Shown here: piece after piece, positions 12,001 to 22,397 of the stretch
Layout: every line of letters begins with the position of its first letter
Numbering within the stretch: position 1 is the first letter of the stretch
Source of the DNA: Tetrahymena elliotti 4EA
Taxonomy: Eukaryota; Ciliophora; Oligohymenophorea; Hymenostomatida; Tetrahymenidae
Direction of reading: 5' to 3'
Length of the DNA stretch: 26,197 nucleotides
Assembly: GCA_000231825.2 (NCBI GenBank)
Contig: JH720379.1
Span: 18,372-44,568 of the forward strand
Program-made: the position numbers and the translations under genes
Notes under the pieces: generated by a model
The model's input: the letters and a program-made list of their open reading frames with translations, nothing else
The model's database searches: none
Told to the model about the DNA's origin: nothing

Positions 12001-12295
12001 TAGGCAGAGTTTCTAATTAATGTAAAATCTTATCATTGAAAATATAATCATCTTAATTACCAAGTATTTCAAATTCCACATCCAATTCCTAAAGGCTTAT
12101 TCTATTCTTTGAATTTGTTATAATCCCCGAATAAAAGTGATTCCAAAGCTGCTACGGACTCGGAAAAAAATTTGATTTCTTCTAATCAAAACCTTTTAAA
12201 TTTAAAAAAAAAGCTTTAAATTCATCAAAAAATATAAAATTAAATTTAAATAGAAAAACCAAGCATTTCAAAGCAAAATTATTCTCGAATTTCAT
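9001..12295 (-). CDS. Unrecognised 1072-aa ciliate protein, two exons
   Basis: Exon 1 (10325-12295) and exon 2 (9001-10248) join across a 76-nt intron into one frame of 1073 codons ending at TGA 9001-9003. The start ATG (12293-12295) is directly preceded by an in-frame TGA, so it is the most upstream possible. I recognise no domain. The N-terminal 30 residues are aromatic and hydrophobic (FALKCLVFLFKFNFIFF), followed by the well-composed block QLWNHFYSGIITNSKN. Residues around 100-300 are rich in K, Q, L and N and probably helical. A low-complexity polar linker full of N, S, K and D occupies roughly 370-500. The remainder looks globular with scattered W and C residues, including KCNLCFNF. Codon phase holds for over 3 kb, and composition is protein-like and unlike random A+T DNA, so I judge it a real gene. 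No signal peptide or convincing transmembrane helix array was seen. Function is unknown. Confidence 0.85.
10249..10324 (-). other. Intron in the 1072-aa gene
   Basis: A 76-nt phase-0 GT-AG intron. The donor reads AGA|GTAAATCTT and the acceptor AAATAG|TTTTTGG. Read through, it contains an in-frame TGA in the downstream frame; removing it joins two long frames without a gap. Confidence 0.88.
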
Positions 12296-12399
12296 TCAAA
12301 AAAAAAAACATCTATTTTTATATTATTGCTATCTTAATAGATATAAAATGTTTTATTATTATCATAAACAAAGAATTTTTTATTGCATTTAAAAAAAAA

Positions 12400-13230
12400 C
12401 AGTGTTTAATCACTTCTTGAAATAGATAAAGTTTAATTACTTCTTAAAATAGATAATTATTTTTCTTCTGAATTATTTTACCAAAATTGCTTCTTAAAAT
12501 TTATGATTTTTCTTCTTCTTAAATGAACTAGGCTTTACCAAACCTCAGCCCCATATTTCTTCATAAAAAAGAAATTATTTTTTCTTTAAAATATCATTTT
12601 CAATTTTCTTTAAAAAGATAATGTTTTATTAATACTTAAAAGATAAAAAATATTGGCTATTATTTAATGTCTCAAAAAGGGATAATTTTCAACTGCTCTT
12701 AAAAGAGATCATTTTTGATACACTTTAAAGAGATAATATTAAATTGAATCATAAAAGCAATATTTTTTTGTTTCTTCTTAAACCAAACTATGCTAAACTG
12801 AGCTTTAACTTCATTGTGCTTTTTAAAAGAGAAAGCTTTGAATTATATTTAATTGCTTATCTCTTAAAAAAGGTAATTTTTAATTTAAAAGACATAGTAT
12901 TGTATCATATCTTATAAGAGATAATTTTTAGTTTCTTATTCAGCAAAGTAATGCATAACCAACCATTAAATCTATGTCCTTTTTATCTTTTTAGAAAAGA
13001 AAATTTTTTTTGTTTCTTGGAAGATATTATTTTCAATTGTTAGTTAAAAGATTATGTCTTATTACATTTTAAAAGACATCATTTATAATTGCTTATTAAA
13101 AGAATTAATCTTTTTTTGTTTTATCAAATAAGAAATAGATGGTTTTTTGTTGTTTCTTAAAAAAGAAGAAATGTCATTTTGCTTCTTCAAAGAGAAAATG
13201 TTTGTTTTTACCTTCAAAGTAGAGTTTGAT
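12400..13230. repeat. Array of degenerate CTTCTTAAAAGAGATAAT-like motifs
   Basis: The intergenic stretch 12296-13386 is dominated by irregular recurrences of a short word, roughly CTTCTTAAAATAGATAAT or its CTTAAAAGAGATAATTTTT variant. Examples lie near 12412, 12439, 12690, 12720, 12855 and 12905, with more decayed ones up to about 13200. Spacing is variable (30-150 bp). No ORF is seen. It lies upstream of the 1072-aa gene and downstream of the next ORF. It may be a decayed minisatellite or a cluster of protein-binding sites; I cannot tell which. Confidence 0.6.
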
Positions 13231-13386
13231 CTTTTTCATGGAAGCAGCTAAATAAATTTTGTTTAAGTTGATACCTTTTTTAATTAAAAAATAGAGTGAA
13301 GGAGATATTTGTAAAAGGGAGATATATGACTGTAGAGATTAAATAGAAAAGAGTATTTTGGTTGATATTATTATGTTAATTAAAGG

Positions 13387-14091
13387 TCAGTGATAATAAA
13401 TAATACATAAATAGTCAAATGTAAATAAATAAAAAGCTTATTTTTTCAAAATTTGATAAAAAATTAATTTGTTAAAGCAGCAATTAGAAAGAGTTTGCTA
13501 ACTTTATTAATTGATTAATAAATTATTTTTACATTTAAAAACAGTTTGGAGTTTTGCCAATTAACTGATTAACTGCGTATAATCTAATTCATCTACCTAG
13601 GAGTTTTTCTAAGTGGAAGTTGTTTTATTCCAGAATGCTCTGATGAATTTGTGGCCCATTTCTTGATTTTTGTTTTCGTTGTAAAAATAAATAGAATCCT
13701 CATTAAAATCGAAAAAGATTGATAATGATTCAATCTTCCAAGCACTTTAATCTTGTTTTTCGATATAAATATGGAAACTTCTATTCAAAGCTGATTGCTT
13801 TTCTGCATATTTGATCAAATTTATCATCTGATATAGGTCAAACACTTGCAATGAGAGGTATAAATTGACTGTTTAGGTTTTATTCTCCTCTTTTATATTC
13901 TAATTCCACTTGTTAATAGTCCTCCTTATCCTTCTCACACAAATATTACTTATCTTTGGCCCATACTACAAATTAACTTCTTTGTAAGAGTTATGATAGC
14001 TTAAAAACACTCCAACCTTTTTGAGGTCAGCTTCTGACTCTATTTTAATTAAAATCTATTTTTTCTATTAATCTTCTTTGACTATGTTCAT
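13387..14091 (-). CDS. Hypothetical 234-aa protein
   Basis: A 235-codon ciliate-code frame. The ATG at 14089-14091 is the first after an in-frame TGA upstream. The first ~175 residues look like real protein, with balanced charge, several W, H, G and D residues, and segments such as KVGVFLSYHN, LQYGPKISNICVRR and MGHKFIRAFWN. The last ~60 residues become rich in N, L, F and Q and may be read-through into non-coding sequence. In that case an intron or earlier end has been missed. No domain is recognised and no signal peptide is apparent. An ORF this long could occur by chance at low probability with TGA as sole stop, so I rate the gene as likely but not proven. Confidence 0.6.
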
Positions 14092-14529
14092 ATTCTTAAT
14101 TTACTCTATTTATCTTCAACGCGATTAATTAAACAAATTATATGTAACAAGACTTTATGTATTTTCATAATAATCTCGAAACTATTTCAATCAATTAAAT
14201 ATTTTTAAAAAAACAAATTCCACCAATTTATACTTTTTTTAGTATTATCGTTTAAAATTTCATCAAAATTTGGTGTTTTATAAGATAAATCTTATTCCTT
14301 TTGCAACAAAAATCTACATTAACTTCTTTAAACTTATTTCCTGTCATAATTTAAATCAGAAGTAATTTGCAATCATTCATTCATTCATCCATCAAATATT
14401 CTCCTTTTCACATCTCTTCAAAAGAACTCTTTGCTTACAAAAAAATACCTTTTACTTTTTTTTATAAAATTCAACCATTAAGTAAAAAAATCCAACTAAA
14501 AAAAATACCTTTTATTATTTTTTGCAAGA

Positions 14530-14890
14530 ATTCTTGTGGTAAAGTTGAAATAATTAAGCTAAAGCAGAGTCTTTTGTTCCAAAAAAGAGATATTTTAAAT
14601 CTAAATTTATAAGCAATAAATCTAGTTAGTAAATTTGAAATAGTTAAGCCTTACTTTAATAGATATTGTTACAAAAAACTAAATTTTTTAAACATCTTAA
14701 TTATAATAAATAAAGAATATCTTTTTTTAATAAGAAATAATAAATCTAGTTAGTGAATTTGAAATAGTTAAGCCAAGCCATAACTTTTATTACAAAAAAT
14801 AAATTTTCAAGAAACTAATTTTAATTTTTTAAAATAAAGAAAATCTTTTTTTCACAAGAAAGAATAAATCAAGTTATTTTAAATAATTAA
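14530..14890. repeat. Tandem repeats, ~122-bp period
   Basis: Three clear copies, plus a weaker first one, share AATAAATCTAGTTAGT, GAATTTGAAATAGTTAAGCC and a following TTACAAAAAA segment. The word AATAAATC(T/A)AGTTA recurs near 14618, 14742 and 14864, a period of about 122 bp. The left flank, 14092-14530, has short ATTC iterations (CATTCATTCATTCATCCATC near 14374) and no gene. Confidence 0.8.
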
Positions 14891-15059
14891 AAGTAATTAA
14901 AAATTTAATTTAATTAATAAAAGAAATTTTATTTAGTGAGATATATGAGTTTTAATATTAAAGAATACTATTTATTTGTTTAATTTTAGCTTTGAAATTA
15001 ATTTATTATACTAATAAATTATTTTATAAATAGCAATCATTAGATTTTATAAAAATAGT

Positions 15060-16960
15060 TCATGTTCATTCATGCCTACTGTTTCATTAGTAAAAATGAA
15101 TAATTCTTCGCTTTTTACAATAGACAACTAATCTTTTTGCTTTAGCTATTTTTGAAGATAATTTTTTGCTAAGTTGAATATCATATCTTACACTTTTAAA
15201 AAATTATAAAAATAAATTTTGAATAATGAAATCTTTGAATGAATCAGAAAAGTTTCAAAATTGAAATTAAATATCAAAAAAACAAATAAATAAAAATTAA
15301 TGAATGAATGAATGAGTGTGGCAGGCAAATAACCAACCAACAAAATAATTTGTCATTGAATTACTCAGAAATTAAATTTTTATTCATTCTAAAATTGATA
15401 CTTCCTGAAATTAGTCATTATGATAACATACTCTCATATTTAGAAACCATCTAAAAATCATAGAAAGAACATTGAAATTTCATTATTACTCACTACTAAG
15501 AACCAAAATATTGAGAGTGGAGCATTTTGATAGGAGAGATCCTAATTCTAATATATCTATTTTATCAATTTGATTCCACCTTTTAAAAAATTATTAAAAT
15601 AAATATTGAAAAAAATAGAAAAACAGAAAAATTAAAAAATAAAAATAAAAATTAATAAAAGTCAAACTACTATCAAGAATACTACTAACACGAATTGATC
15701 AGCCAATTAATTAACCATATTAATTTATTAAATGCAGAAATAATACTGAACACTCTATTTTTACCTAAGGTTAAGAGTCAAAATTTAGAGATTCGAGCAT
15801 TTTGTAATCTCAGATACTAATCCTGATGCTCCTAATCTGCCAATGCTATTATCACTTTGAGAAATATAAAAATAAATATTGAATAAAAAAATATTTTAAA
15901 GAATAATAAGTATAAAAACTTATTCAATGCGAAATTTTAAACAAAGTCTTTATTCTTTCATTCGTTCATTTAAAAACACAGAATGAATTAATATTCAAGC
16001 TCAATTTATACCTTAGGTCAAGAGTCAAAATTTTTAGATTAGAGCATTATGCTAAGCAAGGTATTAATCCTTGTGCTCCATTCCAGTATCACTAATACCG
16101 TTATTCCTTTAAAAAAAATAAATATTGAATAAAGAAAAATTTTAAAGAACAAAAAAAGCATACAAATTTGAATTAAATAGAAAAAAAACAAATAAAACAA
16201 ATAAATTCCTCGGTCAATCTGTTGCTCATATGTTTTGTACAAAAATGCATAATTAATATTGAAACTCTATTCTTACCATAGTTGAAGAATCAAAGTTTAT
16301 AGATTAGAGCATTTTGCTAAACAAGATCCTAACTCTTATACTCCCTCCCTTATCTAAAATAAAACTAGACCTTTTATAAAAATAATAAAAATAAATGCAG
16401 AACAAAGAAATATTTAAAAGAATGAGAAAACAAAAATTTTTGAGAAAAACAAATAAAATTTTTATGAGTAAATAAATGAACAAATTTCAATTCAACTAAC
16501 CCAAATTAGTTATTCAGTTTTTTCATTAAATTAAAGTTTTTATTTATTGATTCATTTCAAAATGTAAAAATGAATTAATTTTGAAACACTTTTTACATTA
16601 GATTAAGATTCAATGTTTAGAGATTAGAGCGTCTTGCTAACTCTGACACTAATTTTTATCCTCCAATTTCATAAAACTATTTCCCACTTTTAAAAAATTT
16701 TATAAACAAATATTTAATAATATTTATAGAATGAAATAAACATAAAAATTTGAATTAAATCTAAAAAGAATAAATAAAAAGGAATGAACCAACCAAAGAA
16801 CCAAACAAATATAAATCAAAGTAACCAAAATTAGTCAGTAACTCATGAGTCTATTAAATGAAGTTGGAATTTAAAGTTTTGAGATTTGATTATTTTAAAG
16901 AAAAGTAAAAAATTTAATCTTCCAATATCTTACCTCGAATAAATATCAAGATTTAAGTAG
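15060..16960. repeat. Degenerate tandem array, ~250-390-bp units
   Basis: About six diverged copies of a unit. Each unit has a relatively G+C-rich half resembling AGAGTCAAAATTTAGAGATT followed by AGAGCATTTTGCTAA. Then comes an A-rich half with AAAATAAATATTGAATAAA and runs of AAACAAATAAA. The AGCAT core lies at 15521, 15796, 16043, 16308 and (as AGCGT) 16628. The AAATAAATATTGAA junction recurs near 15205, 15590, 15866, 16120, 16386 and 16705. Occasional tetranucleotide stretches (AATGAATGAATGAATG near 15300) are embedded. No copy holds an ORF worth calling. Confidence 0.85.
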
Positions 16961-17159
16961 GAAGTTAAGTCAGAATTTAAAATCTTTAAATTGATAAATA
17001 TTTAAATATATTTGTTTCTCTAAATAATTTGAAGTACATCACTGAGAACTATGAAATATTTTGTCTTTTATAACTCCATTTATTTCTTTTATATCTCCAT
17101 TTATTTCTTTTATATAACATTTTAGATAGAATTAATCAGGAATTTTCAGTTTATCTTTG

Positions 17160-18060
17160 TTACTTTTGTCTTAAGCAATTTATTAATAGAAATTTAAATA
17201 TTTTTTAAAGTTTAATTTTTCAGTTTAAAATTTTTATATAAAATTGTTAAAACCTCTTTTTAAGAAAGGTACATCATTAATTTATATTTTAGTTTAATTT
17301 TAAAGAAATCGTTTATTTTCAATTTTCATTATTTTTACTTTTTTCAGATAGATTTTTTAAAGTATTATTGGCAACGATTAATTAATATTTTAAGCTTCAT
17401 TCATTATTGAATTTAAAAGCTCTTTAAGTTAAAATTAAAAAATTTTGTTTTAGAAGTAAGTTATTAAATAGAAAGTTAAATATTTTTTAAAATTTAATTT
17501 TTCGGTTTAAAATTTTTACTAAAACTTGTTAATAATTAAGCTCTTGTAACAAAGATACATTATTTAACATTTTATAATAATTTCGAAAAGAAATTTTTTT
17601 TTTTAATTTTTAATATTTTTACTTTGATTCTTGGTAAAAAAAGTACGAATAATATGAGCTTCATTCATTATTGATGAAAAACCTCTTTAAGTTTTTATTT
17701 TTTGCTTTTGTTTTAGAAGTATGTTTTTAAATAGAAAATTAAATTAAAAATTTTGATTTAAAGTTATTTATAAATAAACTCTTTGTAAGAAAGATATATT
17801 ATTTAAAATTTTAAAATAATTTAAAAAATAAATTTTATTTTTAATTTTCTTTATTTTTACTTTTATTTATTCTTGGTAAAAAGAATGAATACTTTGAGCT
17901 TCATTCATTCTTGAATGAAAAAAGCTCTTTAAGTTTTTATTTTTTCCTTTTGTTTTAGAAGTATTTTGTTAATTTAAAAGTTAAATATTTTTTAAAGTTT
18001 AATTTTTAAGTTTAAAATTTTTATTTAAAGTTGTTAATAATTTATTTCTTAAATGAAAAC
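17160..18060. repeat. Second tandem array, ~240-265-bp units
   Basis: Three to four copies of a different unit. Each carries GAGCTTCATTCATT(A/C)TTGA, CTCTTTAAGTT, TTTTGTTTTAGAAGTA, TTAAATATTTTTTAAA, GTTTAAAATTTTTA and a CTTGTAA-AAAGATACATTATT block. GCTTCATTCATT starts at 17394, 17658 and 17898 (periods 264 and 240). A more diverged first copy begins near 17160. It abuts the preceding array, so 14.5-18.1 kb is almost wholly repeat-derived and without genes. Confidence 0.85.
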
Positions 18061-18257
18061 AAAAATAATTTTAAATTTTATTTGGAGAAAAATAAAGAAT
18101 AAGAATGAAATTCTTTAATAATTTAGACAGTATTGAATGAGTTTTCAAAGATAATTTATAGCTTCAAACTTATTATTAAATGATAATGTTTATTAGACAT
18201 ACAAAAGCACAAATATTTTTATAGAAATGTAAATATGAATTTAGGAATTTAGACTCT

Positions 18258-18740
18258 TCAAAAAAGAAGCATGAATAAACATAGTATAAATTAAGTTGTC
18301 ATTAGAATAATGCTGTTACTTCCTTCACATTTATCTACAGTCCCTGGTTTAGAAGTTTAACCATCAGGGCATTGAGTGCAGGTATTGCGATTTGGATCTC
18401 CAAAATAATTAGCTTTACAAATACAAGTATCAGCAGTATAGTTAAAAGTAGCATTTGCATCAATACAAAGACATTAACCTGAAGGTTCATCATATTTTGT
18501 AGTAGCAGAAGGGCAAGTTATGCATGCAGAACTCGAAATGGATCCATATGGAGAAGATTAATTTCCTCCACAAGATGTGCAAGATGTATTTATGCCAGAA
18601 GGAGTGCCAAAATAACTATAATTACAATAGCATACACCGCTCTTATCAGCTTTTGCGTTTGTATCAGAGCAGACTACTTGTGAGAAAGTATTTTCAAATC
18701 CAAATATAGCAATAAGGACAATTAAAATAAACAATTTCAT
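18258..18740 (-). CDS. Small cysteine-rich, probably GPI-anchored surface protein
   Basis: 161 codons (160 aa). Residues 1-20 are a classic signal peptide (MKLFILIVLIAIFGF...). The ectodomain has 14 cysteines. They include a repeated module CxC-x4-YFG-P, with CxxC 14 residues further on, seen at C37/C39...C54/C57 and C106/C108...C121/C124. Further CxxC (73/76) and CxC (90/92) pairs occur. N-glycosylation sequons such as NYS, NTS and NYT are present. After SNS at 141-143 the protein ends in a hydrophobic stretch running to the stop (IILMTTQFILCLFMLLF), as expected for a GPI-attachment signal. The overall design resembles ciliate immobilization or surface antigens, though those are usually several times longer. 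TAA is used for glutamine inside the module. Likely role is surface coat; ligand and regulation are unknown. The gene begins only ~200 bp beyond the repeat arrays. Confidence 0.88.
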
Positions 18741-20172
18741 TTTTAGTTTCTAAATTTTTAGAAAAATAAACAATTATTCAAAGTTGGTTTTACTAATAAA
18801 CAAATGATAATCAATTTTTCAATATTTTACTTTATCTTATAAAAATAATTAAAAAACGTTTTATCTTAAATAACAATTTCAGATTATTTTAAATAAAATA
18901 TTTCATTTTGTAACTCAAAATAATAGAGGATTTCTCTCAATTATTTTTTATATCACCTCAAAATTCAAACCTTTCAATACTACTTGATTTATATTTTGGA
19001 ATAAATTTATTTCATTAACAAAATAGAATTTTCAATATTGAATTTCGTTTCTAAAATCAAATCAAGAATTTGATCTTTCATTCTTAAAAAAGCAAAATCA
19101 AATGAATTCTACTCTGTTCAAGAATAAGAAGCTAGTTAATGAATAAATGATTTGGCAAATTATATTTATTTTATGATACTTTTGTTAATTTTTTGAATAC
19201 TCAATGTAATAAAAAGAAATAGAATAATTTATTTCTGCAAATCCTCATTAATTAAAGTGAATTAAATTAAGGATAATTTTTGAATAAAGTTGAAAAAACT
19301 CCTCACACTCCTTCTTCTCATTTACCTAAAATGATGGACAGGGGAATGAGGTTTTACAGTATTAGATTATAAACCATAAACAATACTTAATGTAAAATTT
19401 ATTTTAAAGAATATTTACATAAAACAAATATGCTTTGAAAGGATTAGAAGACTTATTTAAAGATTTTAATATTTCTGTTAGCTATTTAAATAAATCTGCC
19501 AACATATTTTTGTACTCTTAAGAAATAAAAGTTACTTTAATATCCTTTTTTAATGAGAATCTTTAAACCATAAAATAGAGGAAAAGAATTTCTTAAGTTA
19601 GAGAAATCCTAAAATTTTATGAAAGCCTTATTTATTAGCTTTTCATTAGCCCATTTTATATAGTAATTTGGAACAAATTTAGAAATATTTATTTTAAAAT
19701 ATTATAGTATGAATATTGCCTATGCATTTTGTTAATTCCAAAAATTTATGTTTGAATTTCATTGTTTATTTAGTTGTGAAATTTTATCTTTAATCCTTTA
19801 AAAAAAAACAAAAACAAATAAATTTCTTTTGAACTTTTTTTGCATAAATTGCATTTTAATCTAAAAGTATTGATATGTTTGTTCATAAAAAAAGAATCTT
19901 TTTATTAACTTAAAATTTATTTAAAGATTGCTGATATAAAATAAAATGAATTAGTATATACTTATTAAATTCATTCATTTATTTAACTACAAATTTCAAA
20001 TAAATTTTGACTTTAAATTATGATGTTAAAATTGCAGTTTGTTGGTTTATTCCAAACATTTAGGTTGGAATTTCATTATTTGTTTATTTAGTTGTATGGT
20101 TTTGATTCTTAAAAATAAATAAATTAAAGTCAATTAATCTGACTCTCTAAAATACAAAGATTAATGAATCTC
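18741..20172. other. Long intergenic stretch with a direct repeat
   Basis: About 1.4 kb between the surface-protein gene and the receptor gene. A similar ~60-bp block occurs at about 19729-19786 and 20037-20095 (shared words AATTTCATT, TTGTTTATTTAGTTGT), about 310 bp apart. A plus-strand ciliate-code frame of 121 codons (19390-19755) runs into the first of these blocks. I regard it as chance. Nothing else was recognised. Confidence 0.6.
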
Positions 20173-21587
20173 TCAGTTTGGTGAATAGTATTTGTTTTTA
20201 TAAGGATAAGATTGAGATTCAGTGAAATTAGCAAATAGAAATTTAGATTTATCTTATTCATAGACTGCATGGTCTATTTGGAAGTCTTCCAAATTGATAC
20301 TTTCTGCTAAATTTTATGGTAAAACTAAACTGAGTGCAAGGGACTATCCTTAAAATTATTAGATCATAGAAGAATCTTTATTTTATTCTTTTTCAATATT
20401 AATCATTTCTATTCCATTTTTTTGGCTGGTGTTTTCAGTGTTGTTAGTATTGTTACTATTTTAAGGTATGTTTTAATTTTAATTTTTTAGCAAGTGAGAG
20501 TTTATGTTTCTAACAATAGAGTTGTTCATTCCTATATCACTGATTGTTGATTATGAGTTTAGAACACTGTTTGAGACAGGTTCTTCTTCATTATGTTTTT
20601 ATTTTATTTTGTTTTTTGTGATTTTAAATATTTATCTAAAAACTGGTCGTATGTTAGGATCAGTTATACGAACGATAGGAAGATATAAAGTGGTAATTAT
20701 TTTACAGACATTTCCAAGTGTGACAAAAAAGTTAAGAGAGTATTAATGGAAATATCTGCAATTGAGAAACATCATTACCTAACTGCATACCAAACAGCTC
20801 CATGTAGTTATGCAAGAGTACATATAAAACTAATAGAATTTTTATAGCTTTTAATACTTCTTAATGTTAGATAATTTGTAGTTTAGATACATTAAAGTTG
20901 ATAAACTAATAAAGATGTAAACTAATAGTAATCCTATCCCTTTAAGAGGAAATTAATTTTCAGATTTTATTGAGCAAGTACCAAACATAGTCTTTCCAGC
21001 ATAGCCAAATAACCTAATAAAAACAGTAATAAGAATAGAAACTAATAAAATAGTTGCATGCAGATACCATCCTTAAGCAATTTTTATTATTTTTAAATTT
21101 TTTATAGCACAAACTATGTAAGTGTAAATTGATATGTTGTAAAAAAACTCAAAAATGCCTGCTGTGATTGAGAAATAAGAGTTTATTTAACAAAAAATAT
21201 CATTTGATTTTACATTTTAATTGTCTGTAAGGTATTAATACAAAGATGATATCAACCTTTTTACATAAATTGTTATTGAATATATAATATTTTAAAATCA
21301 ATATGAAAGCAATTGTATAAATTAAATAAAAAATTATATTACCAATGCAGTGATAGAGTGAGCTCTGCTACAGCTAAGCCACAAAATAAATCTCCTGGCC
21401 TTTTGCGTATTTGAGGATATTTAATGTTCAAAGTAATAATAAATATATTTAGAAGACAAGCTAATGAAGAAAAAATCAGGAACATATATAAGTCTGGAGT
21501 ATAAAGAATCACAGAGTCAACTTGCTAGCTAAATGCTGGTGATTTACATTTTACCAAATTTTATGGGATTTCTTCATAAATACCCAT
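20173..21587 (-). CDS. Seven-transmembrane GPCR-like receptor, two exons
   Basis: Exon 1 (21343-21587) and exon 2 (20173-21256) join across an 86-nt intron into 443 codons (442 aa). The helical pattern is GPCR-like. TM1 (SSLACLLNIFIITLNI) is followed by a basic first loop, KYPQIRKRPGD. TM2 (FCGLAVAELTLSLHWLISSL) leads to a cysteine before TM3 (CQINSYFSITAGIFEFFYN). Four further hydrophobic segments follow (ILLVSILITVFIRLF; GIGLLLVYIFISLSTLMYL; CITTWSCLVCSQVMMF; a last one ending in TTLYLPIVRI). The C-terminal ~150 residues are a polar N/Q/S-rich cytoplasmic tail ending YKNKYYSPN. This layout suits the cAMP-receptor-like or secretin-like GPCRs expanded in ciliates. The ligand cannot be inferred. 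The splice join completes the TGG codon in LSLHW and makes TM2 continuous, strong support for the model. The start is the ATG at 21585-21587. Confidence 0.88.
21257..21342 (-). other. Intron in the receptor gene
   Basis: An 86-nt phase-2 intron. The donor is CATTG|GTAATATAA and the acceptor ATGTAAAAAG|GTTGATATC. Both upstream and downstream frames hit TGA if it is retained. Confidence 0.88.
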
Positions 21588-22397
21588 ATTTTGTATTTAC
21601 TATTCTAAAAAAAAAGATCTAATTAATTCAAAATCCTTTATCTGATTAATCAATCATCTAATTAATTACTTTTTTCTGATTAATAGCTTTACAATTTTTA
21701 TCTGATTAATTAACTGATGATAATAATAAATCTTTTTTTGTTTTGCTTTGAAGCCGCATATTATTCATCATAAATATGCTAATAAATAGCTAGCTATTTC
21801 ATACTAACTTAATTTTTAAAATAGAATGTGTTTTTTGAATCCAAAATAATTTTGTTAAGTGTTAAAAATTATTGAAACAAATAATCTCCATCTATTAAAA
21901 TTAATTGAATAATATCCAGAGAGATGCTAATAAATGTGTTATGTAATATAAAAAGAATTAATTTGATGAATTATAGCTTAATACCTATCATATACTGTAT
22001 GAATTTATGTTAGAGATAGCAGCTTCTAAGGAGTCAATTCAAATATATATTTTAAAAAAGGAAAAAATTTTTGTATTGACTAGTAAATCACATTTTACCA
22101 GTTAGAGTTATTTTCTACAGTAATTATTTTAGTCAATATTAAAAATTCTATTGACTAAATTAAAATAATTCATTAAATTTTCTTTTTCAAAAATATATTT
22201 AAAACATAAATTATTTAATCATTCTTTTAGCTGATATAAAAATAATATTTTTGATTTCAAAATGAATCCTTTATTTTTAATAAAATCTTAAATGAGATGT
22301 GACGGAGAAGTAAATATTTAAAATGAGAAATATATTTATTTACAAAATATTTATTTTATTTTTTACTATTTTTATCCTTTATTTTAACAAAAATGCT
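21588..22397. other. Intergenic between receptor and adaptin genes
   Basis: About 800 bp of A+T-rich sequence. Near 21640-21720 the word TCTGATTAAT recurs three times. No ORF or RNA gene was seen. The receptor promoter should lie just above 21587. Confidence 0.55.

Noticed and set aside
14367..14612. Plus-strand ORF of 81 aa
   Set aside because: Its sequence is simple repeats (ATTC iterations) followed by the 122-bp repeat family, with low-complexity K/I/F-rich translation and no homology signal.
16039..16242. Minus-strand ORF of 67 aa rich in F, I and L
   Set aside because: It falls inside one copy of the tandem array and is not preserved in the other copies.
15760..16660. tRNA-derived SINE reading of the array core (AGAGATTCGAGCATTTTG)
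   Set aside because: No A/B box pair at proper spacing and no cloverleaf can be folded; other copies lack the TTCGA word.
19390..19755. Plus-strand ciliate-code frame of 121 codons
   Set aside because: With TGA as the only stop in DNA this A+T-rich, open frames of this length are common by chance. The frame also ends inside a non-coding direct repeat.
20037..20055. GTTTGTTGGTTTATT, partly like the Tetrahymena chromosome breakage sequence
   Set aside because: Only about nine bases match the conserved 15-mer, which tolerates very little variation; no telomeric repeats are nearby.
20504..20746. Plus-strand ORF of 80 aa with hydrophobic segments
   Set aside because: It is antisense to exon 2 of the receptor gene; its hydrophobicity mirrors codons on the other strand.
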